A DNA stretch of 64,000 nt from Muricea muricata (taxonomy: Eukaryota; Cnidaria; Anthozoa; Malacalcyonacea; Plexauridae): the NCBI GenBank assembly GCA_963855995.1, contig OY979717.1, positions 68,680,354 to 68,744,353 of the forward strand. Reading direction: 5' to 3'. The position numbers were made by a program, and so were the translations under genes. The notes under the pieces were generated by a model. It saw nothing but the letters and a program-made list of their open reading frames with translations. It made no database searches and was not told the DNA's origin. How positions within the stretch are numbered: position 1 is the stretch's first letter; each line of letters opens with the position of its first letter. Positions 25,831 through 39,500 of this stretch are shown piece after piece.

Positions 25831-28800
25831 ATGTCAGATAAAAGACAACAATTCCGACAGCATACAGATGCGGCTCGCGTCTCATCAACAAGCGATGTAA
25901 GAATGGAACAACGGCAACGTATGTTTGCGCGCTCCCCAGCATTACAGAAGTCTCATACAGGAAGCTTAGAACGAGTTGATGAAGAGCCAAGTACTATGGC
26001 AGATTCCTCAACTGATCATAAAAATACGGCGGGACAGATGTTTCACAGTCACCATGGAGCTGAACAACAGTTTGCGCATGACGGACCGTTCAAGAAGCCT
26101 GCGCAACAAGGGTATTTTCGTTTCCCTATAACACCACCGTATTATGATAACAGATACGCTTGCGGGAACCCATCATGTAGAGATACACATTATTGCTATG
26201 AACATCAAATGAACTCGTACAACCCATCCATCCCAATGCCACCAAGTCCTTTTATGTATGATTGTCATGCAAGCTTTCCTCGTCAAGGATATCGGACTTC
26301 TCCTTTGTTTATGAATCCGAATCACATGAAGCGATTGGAAAACGGGTTACTTCGACCAAAACCAGAATGGCCCTCATGTTATCGACCATCAAACAATGAA
26401 CATCCAACACCATCAACCCCTGCACAATATTTAGCATCTCTTTCTAATAAAGACAATAACAGTATCCCTCCTTCAACGGCTACTTCGTTAAGATCGAGTA
26501 ATTTAGAACCTTTTATGCATCCTTCGAGCATTCCCAGCCCAAAACACTCTGCACGTTTAGCGAGAAAACGCGCGATGTCAAGCTCACCACTGTCCATTGA
26601 TTCTATCGATATAAACAGTTTAATTCGTACATCTCCGGACTCATTAATTGCGTACATCAATGCACCAAGGTTATCATCTGCGGGTTCGTACGGGCATCTT
26701 AGTGCGAATGGTATAAGTCCATCGCCTAAACCAAGATCGTCATCAATGCGCTCGCCGTTACTTGGTTGCTGGGATTCGACATCTACAGGTCCCAGAGCAG
26801 TATCTCAATTTAGCGATATCAAGCCTCCTGAAGAAGCGAATAAAGCTGTCAAAAAAGAGAAGATCGCAGAGAAAGCAGTAAAGAAAGAAGCGCAAGAAGA
26901 AAGCATGATTGTGGATAATAATCAAGACGAGAACAAGTTGTCTTCGATTAACTCTCCAGCGGAAACGGAAAAGGTGAGTCTACTAATTGTTTGTCTCTAG
27001 TATTTTTTATTTGCTTTACTACCTGTGCGACGACCTATTGGCTTATTATTATTTTGTCGTATCATTATTCACTTATCAAATCATTTACATTCACTGTGAT
27101 GCAGTGTATTGATTTGCATCATAACCGCCAGTCAAACATTAAACAGCTAGTTTAAGCTTTATACATAGCTACAAATCACGAGTTTAATACTAGATAAACG
27201 AAGTATTAAATGCTCGTTCATTGAAATTTTGCATTTGCTTCTCAGGTCACTCATAACATTTTGATTTGTGCATGAAATGCGCCAAATTAGAATTACTGAG
27301 TTTTCGTTATTGACGTGCGGCGCAGATGATGGTGATAAACCACCTTAGCAAGCAAATAATTATGTTAATTCCTGTCATTTGTATGCCGTTTTGTTGTTTC
27401 TCCCCCAAATACATACAACTATACGAGATGTTAATTCTTCATGTTTTAATTTTCGTGCTTCTCGATCAACCATAACCATAAATTTTGTGAACTTGACAAA
27501 CATTCAATGCAATTGTTTTGGTGAACGGAACATTGAATACACAGGCAGTAGTATGATCGTATAACTTTGATATAATAACAAAATGGGCAGCACAATGATT
27601 TGGGAATTATCCATAAACATTTCACATTACTATAATTGTGTGTATAATATCTTGAATCGTTGTGTTCAAGCAATTCTATCGTGACTAAGAGCTTGTCTTA
27701 ATTAGCAGGTATGTGCGACATTGCAACAATTAACTCTTTCATTACTACAGCTAAATTTATTAGTGCAGTCTTTTATTCTAGATTCTAGTCGCTTTTAGAA
27801 AAAAAATATGTCTGCTCTATGCTCTTTGTATAAAAGAAAAGGGTTGTATAAAACATGTGCGGTCAGTTTCCCACCTAAAAAACAGTTTTTTGTATTGATA
27901 GGCAGGCGGTATTTAATGGGCGGCGTGAGCGCACCAGAAATGTTAAGGAGGCAGTCGAAAACTGCAAACAATAAATCACGTAACGTCCGTGACTTCGCAG
28001 CCCTGAAATTGAAATACTCGTACAAGTAGCTATAGGATACTAGATTTCGCTTTCTAGCCTTTTACGGGATTACAATTAGGTTTTGATCCACGCCAAGGAT
28101 TTTAAGTCTTTGAAAAGTAAAATCATCTTGTACGAAAACAATGAAGCATATGATCTAACTAAATTCATGTTCCGTTTATTGAAACCTATTGTTCTCTTAA
28201 GATTGTTCAACCGTACAATGAATCAAAATTGCCTTTAAAGGGAATTATTTAATTAAAAACTAAGCAGTTAAAGATCTTAAGGATCATAAATTGATATTGA
28301 CTCGGTTTTGGGGGTTTCAATTGATTTGATATTATATAATATGGTAAAACATAGGCTGGGGTTTCATAATATTGTCTCTTATTATTAACACAAACCTGAA
28401 AAGTGATAAGGGTTCAGTGCTTTGTTTGGGTTAGATATACGAGATAAAGCAGCTGGATTATTTCAGGCGCATCCTGCATATACCTGTTAAATTCATAAGC
28501 CTGCTAAAACATGTAGAGTGACCCACAGACCAGGGGCATCAAAATACCTCGTTCTTCAGTTATAAGGAGAGAAGATGCGAAGGTCGATAAAAGTGGTGTT
28601 TATTGAATTTAATGATAATACATGCCTATCGTTATTATTATCAGTTATATCAGTTAAAAATATTATAATTTAGAAAGCATATGATATTTCGTATATAGAT
28701 TTATACTGTATATTCGATATACGAGCTTTCACGAATGAATTTTTAAACAACAGAATATTTTTTAAAAACAGCAAGTACTCCGCAGACAATCCTGCATTGT

Positions 28801-31800
28801 TTTGTATATTTGTTTTTGTGCAACACTAATGACACTATAACTATATCGGTTGAAGCTAGGCCAAAGTTCGATAGAATTCATTCATTCATTCACAATACAA
28901 AACAAATAAGAATTGAAAATACTGAGTTGTCTGTGGAGAAAGGAGGGGCAATAACAGGTAATAGAGTGTCGATTACAGTATATGATGCAGGCTTGTTTTA
29001 CTTATTTAAAGCAGGAAATGCGAAAATGAAAGATTAAATCTTATTAACTGTTTTATCTCAAATCGTCTTGGATATCTAATACTTTTATACTCATTTGCTT
29101 TCTTAAGATACACGAGTCATCTGCCATTCTATTACACGTTCTATACTTCCATGTTTATGCTTATACATGAAAAATTTCAGGGTCATTTTTACAAGCTTCT
29201 GTGCGTACATCATGATAAAAAGTGGAGGTTAATGTAGTAATAACCTCAACTTCAGCCTACAGGCTCGTTTCTCAACAACGCCAAGGGAATAGGTGTTTCG
29301 AATTACCACAACAAAGTGAAGTGTGCGATATCACTTAACAGCATGTCTTTTGTATCAAGTAGAATTTCCTATGAAACATTTGCACATGGAATTTCTTTCC
29401 GACTAATAATTATTAAAAATAATGAAATGTATTATAATCGAGTAATATACAATAAGAAGTCATGACATTGCCATTATGGAATGTCTTCATTTAGTCAGTT
29501 AATTAGGGTCATCGTGCTCTTAATCATGCTGATTAAGCACACACGTCAGTGAGTATCATCTTCTATATTTTATTCCTTTCTGAAGTGGTAAAAAATTAGT
29601 CTGCCACTACAAAAATAAAACAAAATTTTGCACTCATCATTATGTCAAGTGTTGATAGACGTCCCCATTTATAAAATACAAATTTGTTTGGGTTTGGACC
29701 GAATTTCTCTCATCTATGGATATCGACGAAATGTAAGACCCATAATTTGCCGGTCTGCAACATTAATCTTTTAAAAAAATATGTTATTGGTGGACAATTA
29801 GGATCCTAAGCTAGAAAGATGAGGCATGGCAGATCCCGTGCGAAAGAAACAAGGGGGAAAGTGAAACCATGCACAAGCATTTAGGGAAATAAAAAATCAT
29901 GCGTTTACGCGGATTTTATGGGAGGGGGGGGGGGGTTTATTGCATGTGGTCAAGATGATAGTCTGCAGAAAGTTCACTTTTTCTCACCCATACGACGTTA
30001 CAAATAAATAGATTTTGATTTAAAAAATCAACCTTGGTGACGTCTCGTCAAACTGTAGGTGAATCAGCATGTTGTGATCGGCATTCTTGTCTTTTTTAAA
30101 GTAATTAGCCCAGATTCAGACCTTGAACGGACCACTGCACATACTCTTTGTATGAGAAAGGTCTGCTTTAAAATGACATTAGTAAATGGGCATTGATTTC
30201 AAAACTTTCGCAACGTTCCGGATATGAACGTTAAAAACACAGGTATCGCGGATCTCCAGAAATTGGGCAATAGGAAAATCTGCCCAGCTGAAAGCGAGGA
30301 AGCTAATATACTGAAAGTCTCCTTGAATCAGCAATATGAACGATCTAATAAAGCATGTGAGAAAGGAAATTAAAAATACCAGATCCATAGTATACAAATA
30401 ATGAATGTTTATGAGTGCAATGGTAAGAATATTTTCATGAGGTGAAAGATTGATTGTCCAATCTTTCACCGAATGAAAATATTCTTACTATTGCACGAAT
30501 AAAAACATTCATAATTTGTTTTATATAATACCAGACTATTGTTTTTCAAGACCAATTTATTCGACATTTAAAACTACACGCATTTGAGTCGTATTTTAGC
30601 ATTTGGATTATTTCGCACTCATCTCAAGACCGAAACCGGTCAAAGTAAACTACGAAAACCGTACGAAGAGCTTTTTGACGAATGTGAATTGTGAGAGTGC
30701 AATGGAAAAACCTATTGCACTCCTAGGAGTGCAATGGAACGTTTTCCATTGTACTCTTGGAAAATGGAACTTTTTATTTAATATCACGTGACCATAATCA
30801 ACCAATTAAACGACCAGAATTTAATGAGGTATTACATAATAACTTCTGAACAACTGTTAGGAAAGATTCAGACTAAAAAGCGTTACATATTTTTGTGTTT
30901 TCTTAGCGAGAATCCGACGCAGAAAATGAAGAAAATAACGAGACGGCAGAAAAAGATGAAAATAATAACGAATTTCTATGCTTGTGGAAAGATTGTAATA
31001 TTCTGTTCCAAACTCAAGATGAACTCGTAAAACATGTGAACACTGATCATATCAAGAAAGAAAGACGCGATTTTACATGTCATTGGGTTGATTGTCAGCG
31101 AGAACAGAAACCATTTAAAGCTCAATATATGTTAGTTGTCCATATGAGGCGGCATACTGGCGAAAAACCGAATAAATGTACAGTAAGTAACGTTGATCAA
31201 ACTCGGTTTCAAGTTTCAGGGTAAACAAGGAAACATTGTTTTTAGTCATGATATCGTATAGCCGACAAATCACTACATAACGTTTCATACTACCAAGAAG
31301 GCGTTATATTTCAGTAGTCAAGTAAACCCCACAAAATGCAATTTTTGCACCACTCGTTTTTAAGTGTTTGCAACGGAAACATTTGAAATAAAATTCTCTC
31401 TTCGCGGTTCATGTATCAAATGATGTACGTGATAAAGTACTAGACAGATGCGTCATCATCAACGCCAGGTTGATATACCATAACACATATGTTTATCCAA
31501 ACAGTATAGTACATACGTTTGCAACATGACGTACTCTGTGGCGTAGCCAGCTTCGACAATTGGAGGGATGAATATTCATATGTCGTATTTTGCATCATTA
31601 ATTCTTTTGAGATCAGTTGTTTTCAACGTGCATAAACACGCATATATGAACAATAGCTACGCGTACAGACATACTCTAGCAACGAAGCTTGGGCCTGAGT
31701 CTCGTTAACACTAGCACATATCTTTTTTAGTACCCAGGCTGCAACAAAGCTTACTCCAGACTGGAAAACTTGAAGACGCATGAAAGATCACACACTGGGG

Positions 31801-34800
31801 AAAGACCTTACGTGTGTGAATATGAAAACTGCAATAAAGCCTTTACCAATGCATCAGATCGTGCTAAACATCAAAATAGAACTCATTCATCGGTGGTAAG
31901 TTGAACATATAGAGCCCCAAAGTCCCATGTCTTTCACTCTTTTTCGAATTATGAATTGTTATCACCAGTTGCTGCAATATGAGAAGGGAACGTGGGACGT
32001 AATTTACAGGGGGAATGATTAGAGCGCCGAACCTACGAGCTATCTAGGGGGAGGTACAGAAGCATGCTGTCCTGGGATATTTTGGGGACTGAAATAACTA
32101 AAGTCTCGGGCATGCGATTTCCTGCATGTTAGCAGCAGTTTTTGTAACCTTGCAGGATTTTGTAGTTTCCATAATTTCTTCGATTGTTTTTAGAAACCAT
32201 ACGTGTGCACAGTTGCAGGTTGCACGAAACGTTACACAGATCCAAGCTCGCTAAGAAAACACAAGAAAACTTGTCATCCTGAACATTTTGCTGGAGCAAA
32301 AAAGGTAATGAAAACAAGAGTACAAAACTCAATCATTTTTTAAAATCATATGTCATTTGTCATATTTAAATCATTGAAGTATACAAGTATGAAATATTAA
32401 AGTATTTAACTGGTAAAATTCAGTGATTTAAATAGCACAATTGACATATTATTTTGTTTTATACAAATAGTAAAGATTTTAGAATATAAGACCAAATTTA
32501 TCGTTTACTTCTTTTTTATTTGAATCCCAAGTCACAGACATACATGCATGACACACGTGCATAACGAACCATAACTTATGTCAATGAAGAATTTTGAACT
32601 TAAATCAAAGTGTAAACAAAGCCTTAAGCAATTTCAACTGCGCCTCTCTTTAGAATACGTGTTTTATACATTTCTATACAGCAGTGAAAAGTTTAATAAA
32701 TATATGCAATGAACGAAGGGAAAATAAGGATAAAAAGATTTAAGGTGGGAGGGGGGGGGGGTTATAACTCCAAAATCCGTCAGTTTCCCTCTCAAAATCC
32801 ATGTTGGAAGTATCAGTTGAATATGACAGGGTTTTTTTCCAATTGTCCATGCATGTTTCATTGCGTGGACCATACATTCTGCGGATATTTAGTACTTTTT
32901 TAAGAACAATCCTACTGAATGAGGAGTTAAAAAGAAACCAAACGAAAAATATGATCGTGAACAAGAGCAACCTGAAAATATATCCAGTTATACTACCTGT
33001 AGTCAGGCAGTATATACATACTACCTACATTCGCTAAGTTAGTTTTATCTAGAAACAAAGTACGTATTGATTGCATCTTTTCTTGTTCTAGCCAAAGGTT
33101 GATGAAGCCAAAGGTAAACCAAGCGATCATGCAAAAAATAGTACCTCTGCTAAAAAACCATCTGTGAATGGTTCCCCAGGGAAACAGAATCAAAGCTCCA
33201 GTAACGGCAAACAAAATGGAGATCCATCCAGCCCTGCAGTTAAAAATCAAAAAGAGAGTGGTCAAGGCAACAATATATCAAGTCTTCAACAGATTGATTT
33301 CTCACCGCAAAGTTACACAGGGGATTTAACGTCATCGTCCAGTTGTGTTGACAGTCCACACTCAGCGAATATTGTTTGTGATGAACAAGAAGAGAGTGCA
33401 TTGAGTCCACAAGGTGCAACAGTAAACAATCAGAACAAAAACAGTATGTCACCAAGATCACCTCAAACTGCTGTGCCATATCTATTCCCAGACAGACCTG
33501 AGATGTCTGGCCAGGTTCACGGAGGCGGGGGTGAAGTTCTGGTTGAAAATCCAATTGTACCAAATCAGCTGTCGTTGCCAACTATCAACAAACAAAACGA
33601 GGTTGGAAAGTGGATTGCAGATGTCACTCAAAGAATGAGCAATGTTGGTAGATATCCAGGCGAATTAAAGGAAAATCTTCAAGTTGATTACAGTAGCCGA
33701 AGGTCAAGTGAGAGTGGAGTGTCATCGTATATTAGTAGTCGACGATCAAGCGAGATGAGTACACTTACAAGACCCCCACACGGTGGAGTACCACCTTTAG
33801 TTGAAAAAACGCCAGAAGACATGTATCCACCAAATAAACAAGCAAGCGATGCTCATCAAATACAACAACAACAACAACAACTATCAGTGAACCAGTGGAA
33901 CCCTAGGCGCAATGATGATATGGCCAGACCTTCACCCATCCCGGATTCATTCCAGGCGGACCAAAGGCGGTCAAGTAGTGGATATGGTAGTCATCATAAT
34001 CTGGCAGTTATTCGAAGTCCTGTATTTCATAAAGTACCCATACAGAACCCTCCTGAACCAACTCCTAACAGAAGAATGAGTGATAGCATCATATGCGAAG
34101 CTGACAGTTCAAACCGATATCTACCTTTACGAAATAGCAATATAGGACCACGCAGAAGCAGTGAGCCTGCTACTCATTATTATTCTGATGGGCGTAACGA
34201 ATTCCACCAGCCACCCTACGTACAAAGCGGGCAAACCCCTCAAGCTCTGCCTGATATTAATCAGAGACAACCTAATATGCTCAATCATCCAAGACCCCCT
34301 CCTAGGCCCCAGCCTTTAGACAGGGGTCAAAAACTTTCCCATTATCCCTATTCAATGGACGCTCCAAACCAGGACTACCTTTACACACCTCACCCTCCCA
34401 ATCACCCACATGGAAACAAACCCTCTCAACAAAGCCCCCACCAAAAAGGACTATGGGAATATGAACAACACATCAACCAACAGTTGTTGCAGGCACGAGA
34501 CCATCGACAGTCCCAGAATTATATGCCAAGTCATGTATACCCTAATAATGGACAAGTCATGAATGGTCAAGCCCCAATGAACAATGGCCAAGCTATGAAC
34601 GGTCAAGTGCCACTAGTCGAAGGACCCTACGAGTCGATGTTAAACGGGATAAGTAATTTAAATACGAAAGAAATGTCAGATGAGTCAGTTCTACAAAATG
34701 GTCCCTCTAACATGGTGGTCAATGATATGAATACGCTTCTGAATTCATTGATAGAGGAAGATAGATATTTAGAAAAAACTCAAGAACAAAGCAATATGGC

Positions 34801-34825
34801 AAGTGCACTTTCGCACATATTTTAA
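25831..34825 (+). CDS. GLI: GLI/Ci-family zinc-finger transcription factor
   Basis: DNA-binding effector of Hedgehog signalling in animals. Five coding exons: 25831-26973, 30907-31182, 31731-31895, 32194-32304, 33092-34825; every junction is phase 0, giving 1141 residues. An in-frame TAA lies just before the ATG. Residues about 260-300 hold the N-terminal GLI block [15 protein letters not shown] followed by [10 protein letters not shown], which contains the SYGH motif that binds SUFU. Five C2H2 fingers span about residues 404-560, with GLI hallmarks [44 protein letters not shown] and [12 protein letters not shown]. After the fingers come several RRSS/RRSSE motifs (near residues 767, 785, 857 and 919), resembling PKA/GSK3/CK1 processing sites, and a short Gln tract. 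The C-terminal half is Pro/Gln/Asn-rich. The fingers separate it from GLIS and ZIC. Confidence 0.95.
30393..30520. repeat. Long imperfect hairpin in GLI intron 1
   Basis: ACAAATAATGAATGTTTATG and GTGCAATGGTAAGAATATTT on the left are matched in reverse by AAATATTCTTACTATTGCAC and CATTCATAATTTGT on the right, with arms of about 55 bases. A second small palindrome built on GAGTGCAATGGA lies at about 30692-30755 and shares the GTGCAATGG word. It could be a MITE or a folded transcript; it sits close before the first zinc-finger exon. Confidence 0.6.
31538..31620 (+). repeat. Dispersed repeat, GTGGCGTAGCCAGC type, copy 1
   Basis: Resembles 55026-55108 over about 80 bases (GTGGCGTA, CCAGC, ATTGGAGGG, CG.ATTTTGCA.CATTAAT, TCTTTTGA). 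It lies in a GLI intron. Its source element is not recognised. Confidence 0.6.
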
Positions 34826-36545
34826 GAATTTGAGACTAAACTTTGTCGATAGAAAAAATACTCTGAAGTTGCCAAATGTTATCATTCTTACAAGAGCAGC
34901 CAATACTTGACTTATGATTAACAGCGTACGGGAAAACAAATGAAAAAGGGGTGAGTGGGGAAGTCTGAATAACATAGAAATTCTCCGCTCCAAACCTCCC
35001 GTTTTGCAAGAATATGACTTTAGGGAGGGTGGTAATGAAACGTGAAGTTGCCCTTCTAAGACACGTGAATTGTGAAACTGCTTCCCCCTTGCTTTGAAAC
35101 GTGACCGACAACCCCCTTTACCACCACCCTCTTTGAGCCGATACAATATCAAACAGCAGTCTACTTTTTTACCGATTTATGTCAATTGATTCTTGTCAAA
35201 AGCCATGTTACACGAGGCTTATCTTGCAATGCAGTTTTGACAAATGTCGCTGTTATTTTAAATGTAGTCGCTGCGAAGTTTTAAGTGTGGTTCGCATTCT
35301 ACTTTATTGCACGAAAGAGATAAATGATAAGAAATGTGATGCACAAATATTGACAGAGGACTTACATCATGTTTGATTTATTGACAGAGCGTAGCTCAGA
35401 ATTGCATTGTAGATTGCAACAAACATTGCCCCTTGTAACACGACCTGACATGGGCCTTGCACGAAGGAATGCAAATCTCAAACGATGCTGAGGTGCCAAT
35501 GTTGTTTTCTCAAAATGTTGTTTTATAACATTCATAAAATCTGGTGTACGATCGAGTGTTATTAGCATCATTTTATTATCCACACTATGTACTGTTACAT
35601 TGATATTTTCAAATTTTCAGTATTACAAAAGCTAATCAGTTTTTACTTAGAAAAATGAACCTTTTTACCATATTTAATATTTTGTTACGCATGTATATAG
35701 TTAAATGTTTTTTCAAAATGCAAATTTATTACTACAATAAAAAACTCAAACTTACTCACGTTTAGGGATTTGTGTGTACGCTTTTATACACGTGCCAAAG
35801 CTCATGTGAGTAATTATGTTCAGTATTCTACAATCTACACTGTGCAGTCATCGTCCATTTTTTTGTCACCGCAACTACTGTACATTGCTTGTTTGTCACT
35901 ATACTTATACTGTATATTGCTGGTATTGTGCACCTATGCGACAAATGTAAGCACTTGTTTAGTAACAAAAAATCGTTGATTGCGATTCATGTATATTGGA
36001 TAGCTCAAGGAACCAAAGAACGATTGTCAACTTTACCTGAAACAATTTTTAATTAACAAAATCAAGTACACGAGGCAAGGAGAATTTCATATTTTATTAC
36101 TGCTATACAATCTTTGCTCACAATGCATAAAATGCATAAGTGCTAAAAATGCATAAGTGCTAAAACAGGCGAGCGCTTGCGGAATGTGATTTCAACTAGT
36201 TCATTACTCTTTGAGAGCCTTTCGTCACTGACTCTAAAGGCTAAACCAAAACGGCTATTCCGCCTGTCAATAGTTAAAGTTTTGAGGACCATTATATAGT
36301 GTGTTAGGACATAATAAAACGTATTATATGCCTCAAATCCTCACCTTCCCTACTCGATCTTCCAAAACAGTAATATTTATATGATGCAATTAATTTTAGT
36401 ATTATGCATCAGACGGTTATATAGCGTAAAGGTGTCTTATGGGACTACTGTTGATAAATATTTTTATTGCAATTATAATAAAATAAACTACCGATGCAAA
36501 TATTACATTTAGCTAAAAATTGGAGGATACATGGACATAACTTAC
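34826..36545. other. Convergent gene ends: GLI 3' region and the C17orf98-like 3' region
   Basis: The GLI stop is at 34823-34825; a plausible plus-strand AATAAA lies at 35736-35741. On the minus strand a possible last exon of the neighbouring gene can be read from 35595 down to a stop near 35362. It joins in phase after a TAACAG acceptor but does not look like the family C-terminus. If real, the two transcripts overlap tail to tail. Confidence 0.4.
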
Positions 36546-39500
36546 CAATAAATACCGAAGGTTTTTGACGCAGCCAAGGAGTATTTCGTCGAAAACCATA
36601 CAAACCATGGTAACCAATTATTGGTTTTGGATTTTCCATAAACATACTGTGTCCTCTAATAACCTCTTCGGAATTTCCTGGAAAACATTAGTGTAGAAGG
36701 AATGAATCGATCATTAAAAGCAGCCTGACATTGATGATCTCAATCTTTCAGCCTCAGAAACCAAGATAGCTTAGACCACGTTATAAATATTGAAGAGTTC
36801 AATATTTTTAATAGAGCCGCCTGAACCAAATGCGTTGATGTTTGACGCTTTTCAATGTAGGGAATTTTATATCATGAGCAATGTTTCTAAAAATCGCATG
36901 ATGTTTAAACGGTTCGTGATCGGTTAAAGAGCTTTTTGGTGCGCTGTACAAAGATGTGGAATGGCCATCAAAACCTCCCGACCTTACTCCTTGCGATTTC
37001 TTTCTTGGGGGTTATTTAAAGAAGAAAGTTTTCACAAGTCCGCCAAATGACTTGATTTTGACCAACACTTTCTTTTGGTCTCTAAAAGATTGATCTTACA
37101 GAATGTAAAAAAAATTAACACACACCGAATAGTTTTTGTACTAAAGCACGTCAACGTTGGATTACCTTTTCTTGATACGCACTGTATATACTATATTTGA
37201 ATAGATTTTATATTCAATTTGCTACTAGTTTCATTTTGAGACTTCCTATCTATTACCTGCTCCATTTTGGTTTCTTAAGCGGATATTTGTTCCCATGCTT
37301 CCGGTCAAGTAAAATCTATCCATTTGTTTTCCACACAGCGAATCTCCTTGATTAACATCCTACAACGTTACAAAGTGTTGAATTATGAATACAGCGTGCA
37401 AATGCAGTTAATTTAAAGCAAGACTAGTTATTAAAAATGCTAGATGCGCGACCAGGATTCATAATAAGTTTCTGAAACGTTCTCTGATCGTAAAATTTAT
37501 TTTAGCACGTGCTTTCGACTGCCAGTCTGCAGTCTTCCACAGGTAATGTAATACTAAATATAAAACTAGTAGAATAGCTTTATATTTAGTATTACTTTAC
37601 CTGTCAAAGACCGCAGACTGGCAGTCGAAAGCTCGTGTTAAATAAATTTTACGATCTGAGAATGTTTTTAGAAACTTAAGACTAGTTATGTCTCTAAGCA
37701 CTTGTAAGCATGCTTGCCCTATTGTTCAGTTGAGACACGAGATATGGACAACTAAATTACTCACTATATTATTCTTATATAGCCTCCTCCGCAGGCAACA
37801 ATGATTTAATTTGAAAATTGCACGCTTTTAGACAATATTTTGATTGAGAAATACAATTGGTCGTGGCCAGGGATTTGCCAGGCGGAAAACGGATTCTGAT
37901 AATAAAAATGAGAGCCCAACATATAACTTTTAGTAAAGCCATCAAAGCAATAACAGTAAGATTTTAAAATAGTTTTATTCGTAACGTTTCGTCTTTAAGC
38001 TAAGACATCTTCAGACTAATAGTATAAAATTACATGAGACTATGAATATAGTCAAGCTAGTTATTTACATGGTGTAATGTTACAAAGTGTTAAGGATAAT
38101 AAAGGATAGGAAGGTAAGAATAGTACATAACAGGACGATACAACAAGGGGACAAAAAAAAGACAGACACAAAAAGCAATTATAGAAGATTAAGCGGAATT
38201 GAGCTGCCCTGCACGTTAAGAGAGGGTTTGAGCTTAGATGTAAGAACGCTTTCGTGAATCATTAATTCACAAGTGTCGGAGCAAGAGGAGAGAATTTCGA
38301 AGTCGTCAAAGTTGGCAGAGTGACCATCAATTCAAATAGTGTGGTTTTGGCCAGCTTTGATGTTACCTCTTTGTTTACCAACATTCCTGTTGGTGAAACC
38401 ATTGAGATCATCTCTAATCAAATCTTTGCCAATCGTGTGGTTTTCGAAGGCCTTGATCGCTCACAGTTTATCAAACTTCTATCTCTTGCTGTAAGAAACT
38501 GCCACTTTATTTTCAACAATCGTGTTTATCAACAAATCGATGGCGTGGCTATGGGCAGTCCTCTTGGCCCTCTCTTTGCTAATATATTCATGTCCTTCCA
38601 TGAAAAAACGTGGCTTCACAACTATCCTTCTCTCTTCAAACCTCTCCTGTATCGACGTTACGTTGATGACTGTTTTCTTCTTTTCAAATCCTTAAACCAT
38701 GTACCTCTTTTCTTGACTATCTTAACCGCCAACATCCTAGCATCTCTTTCACATCCGAACTGGAAAAAGACGGTAAGCTTCCTTTTCTCGGTGTTGAAAT
38801 ATTTCGCTCAAGCGGTAAATTTTCCACCTCTGTTTGTCGTAAACCCACTTTCACTGGTCTTTTCACGAATTTCCACAGCTTTATTCCCCTTGCCTACAAG
38901 CGCTCTTTAGTCTCTTGCTTACTGCACCGAATTTTTAACCTTTGTTCCACCTATGAAAACTTTCACGCTCAACTTGAAGTTGTTCGGAAGCTGTTTAACT
39001 TGAATGGTTTCCCTTACCACATGTTTGATCATCTTGTCCGTCGCTTCCTTGATAATATGTTCGACCCTAAGCCCACTCTTTACACAGTTCCTAAGAAAAT
39101 TGTCTATTTCTGTCTTCCCTTCACTGGCTCACACCTCTCTTCAAATTCGCAATCAAATCACACCAACTTTGCAATGCTGCTTATCCACATCTTAACATTC
39201 GATTTGTTTTTCGCTCCTCAACACGTATCTCTTCCTTCTTTCCTTTTAAGGATAAAGTTCCTAAGCTCATGAGATCTGGTGTTGTATATTTATTTAAGTG
39301 TCGATGCTGTTCCGCGTCGTATGTGGGTCAAACCACGCGCCATTTACACACCAGAATATCAGAACAATTGGGAATCTCTCCTATAACAGGAAAACCATCA
39401 TCCAGCCCAGTCATGTCTAGCATTTTCTCTCATTTAAACTCTACTGGTCACTCTGCCAACTTTGACGACTTCGAAATTCTCTCCTCTTGCTCCTACACTT

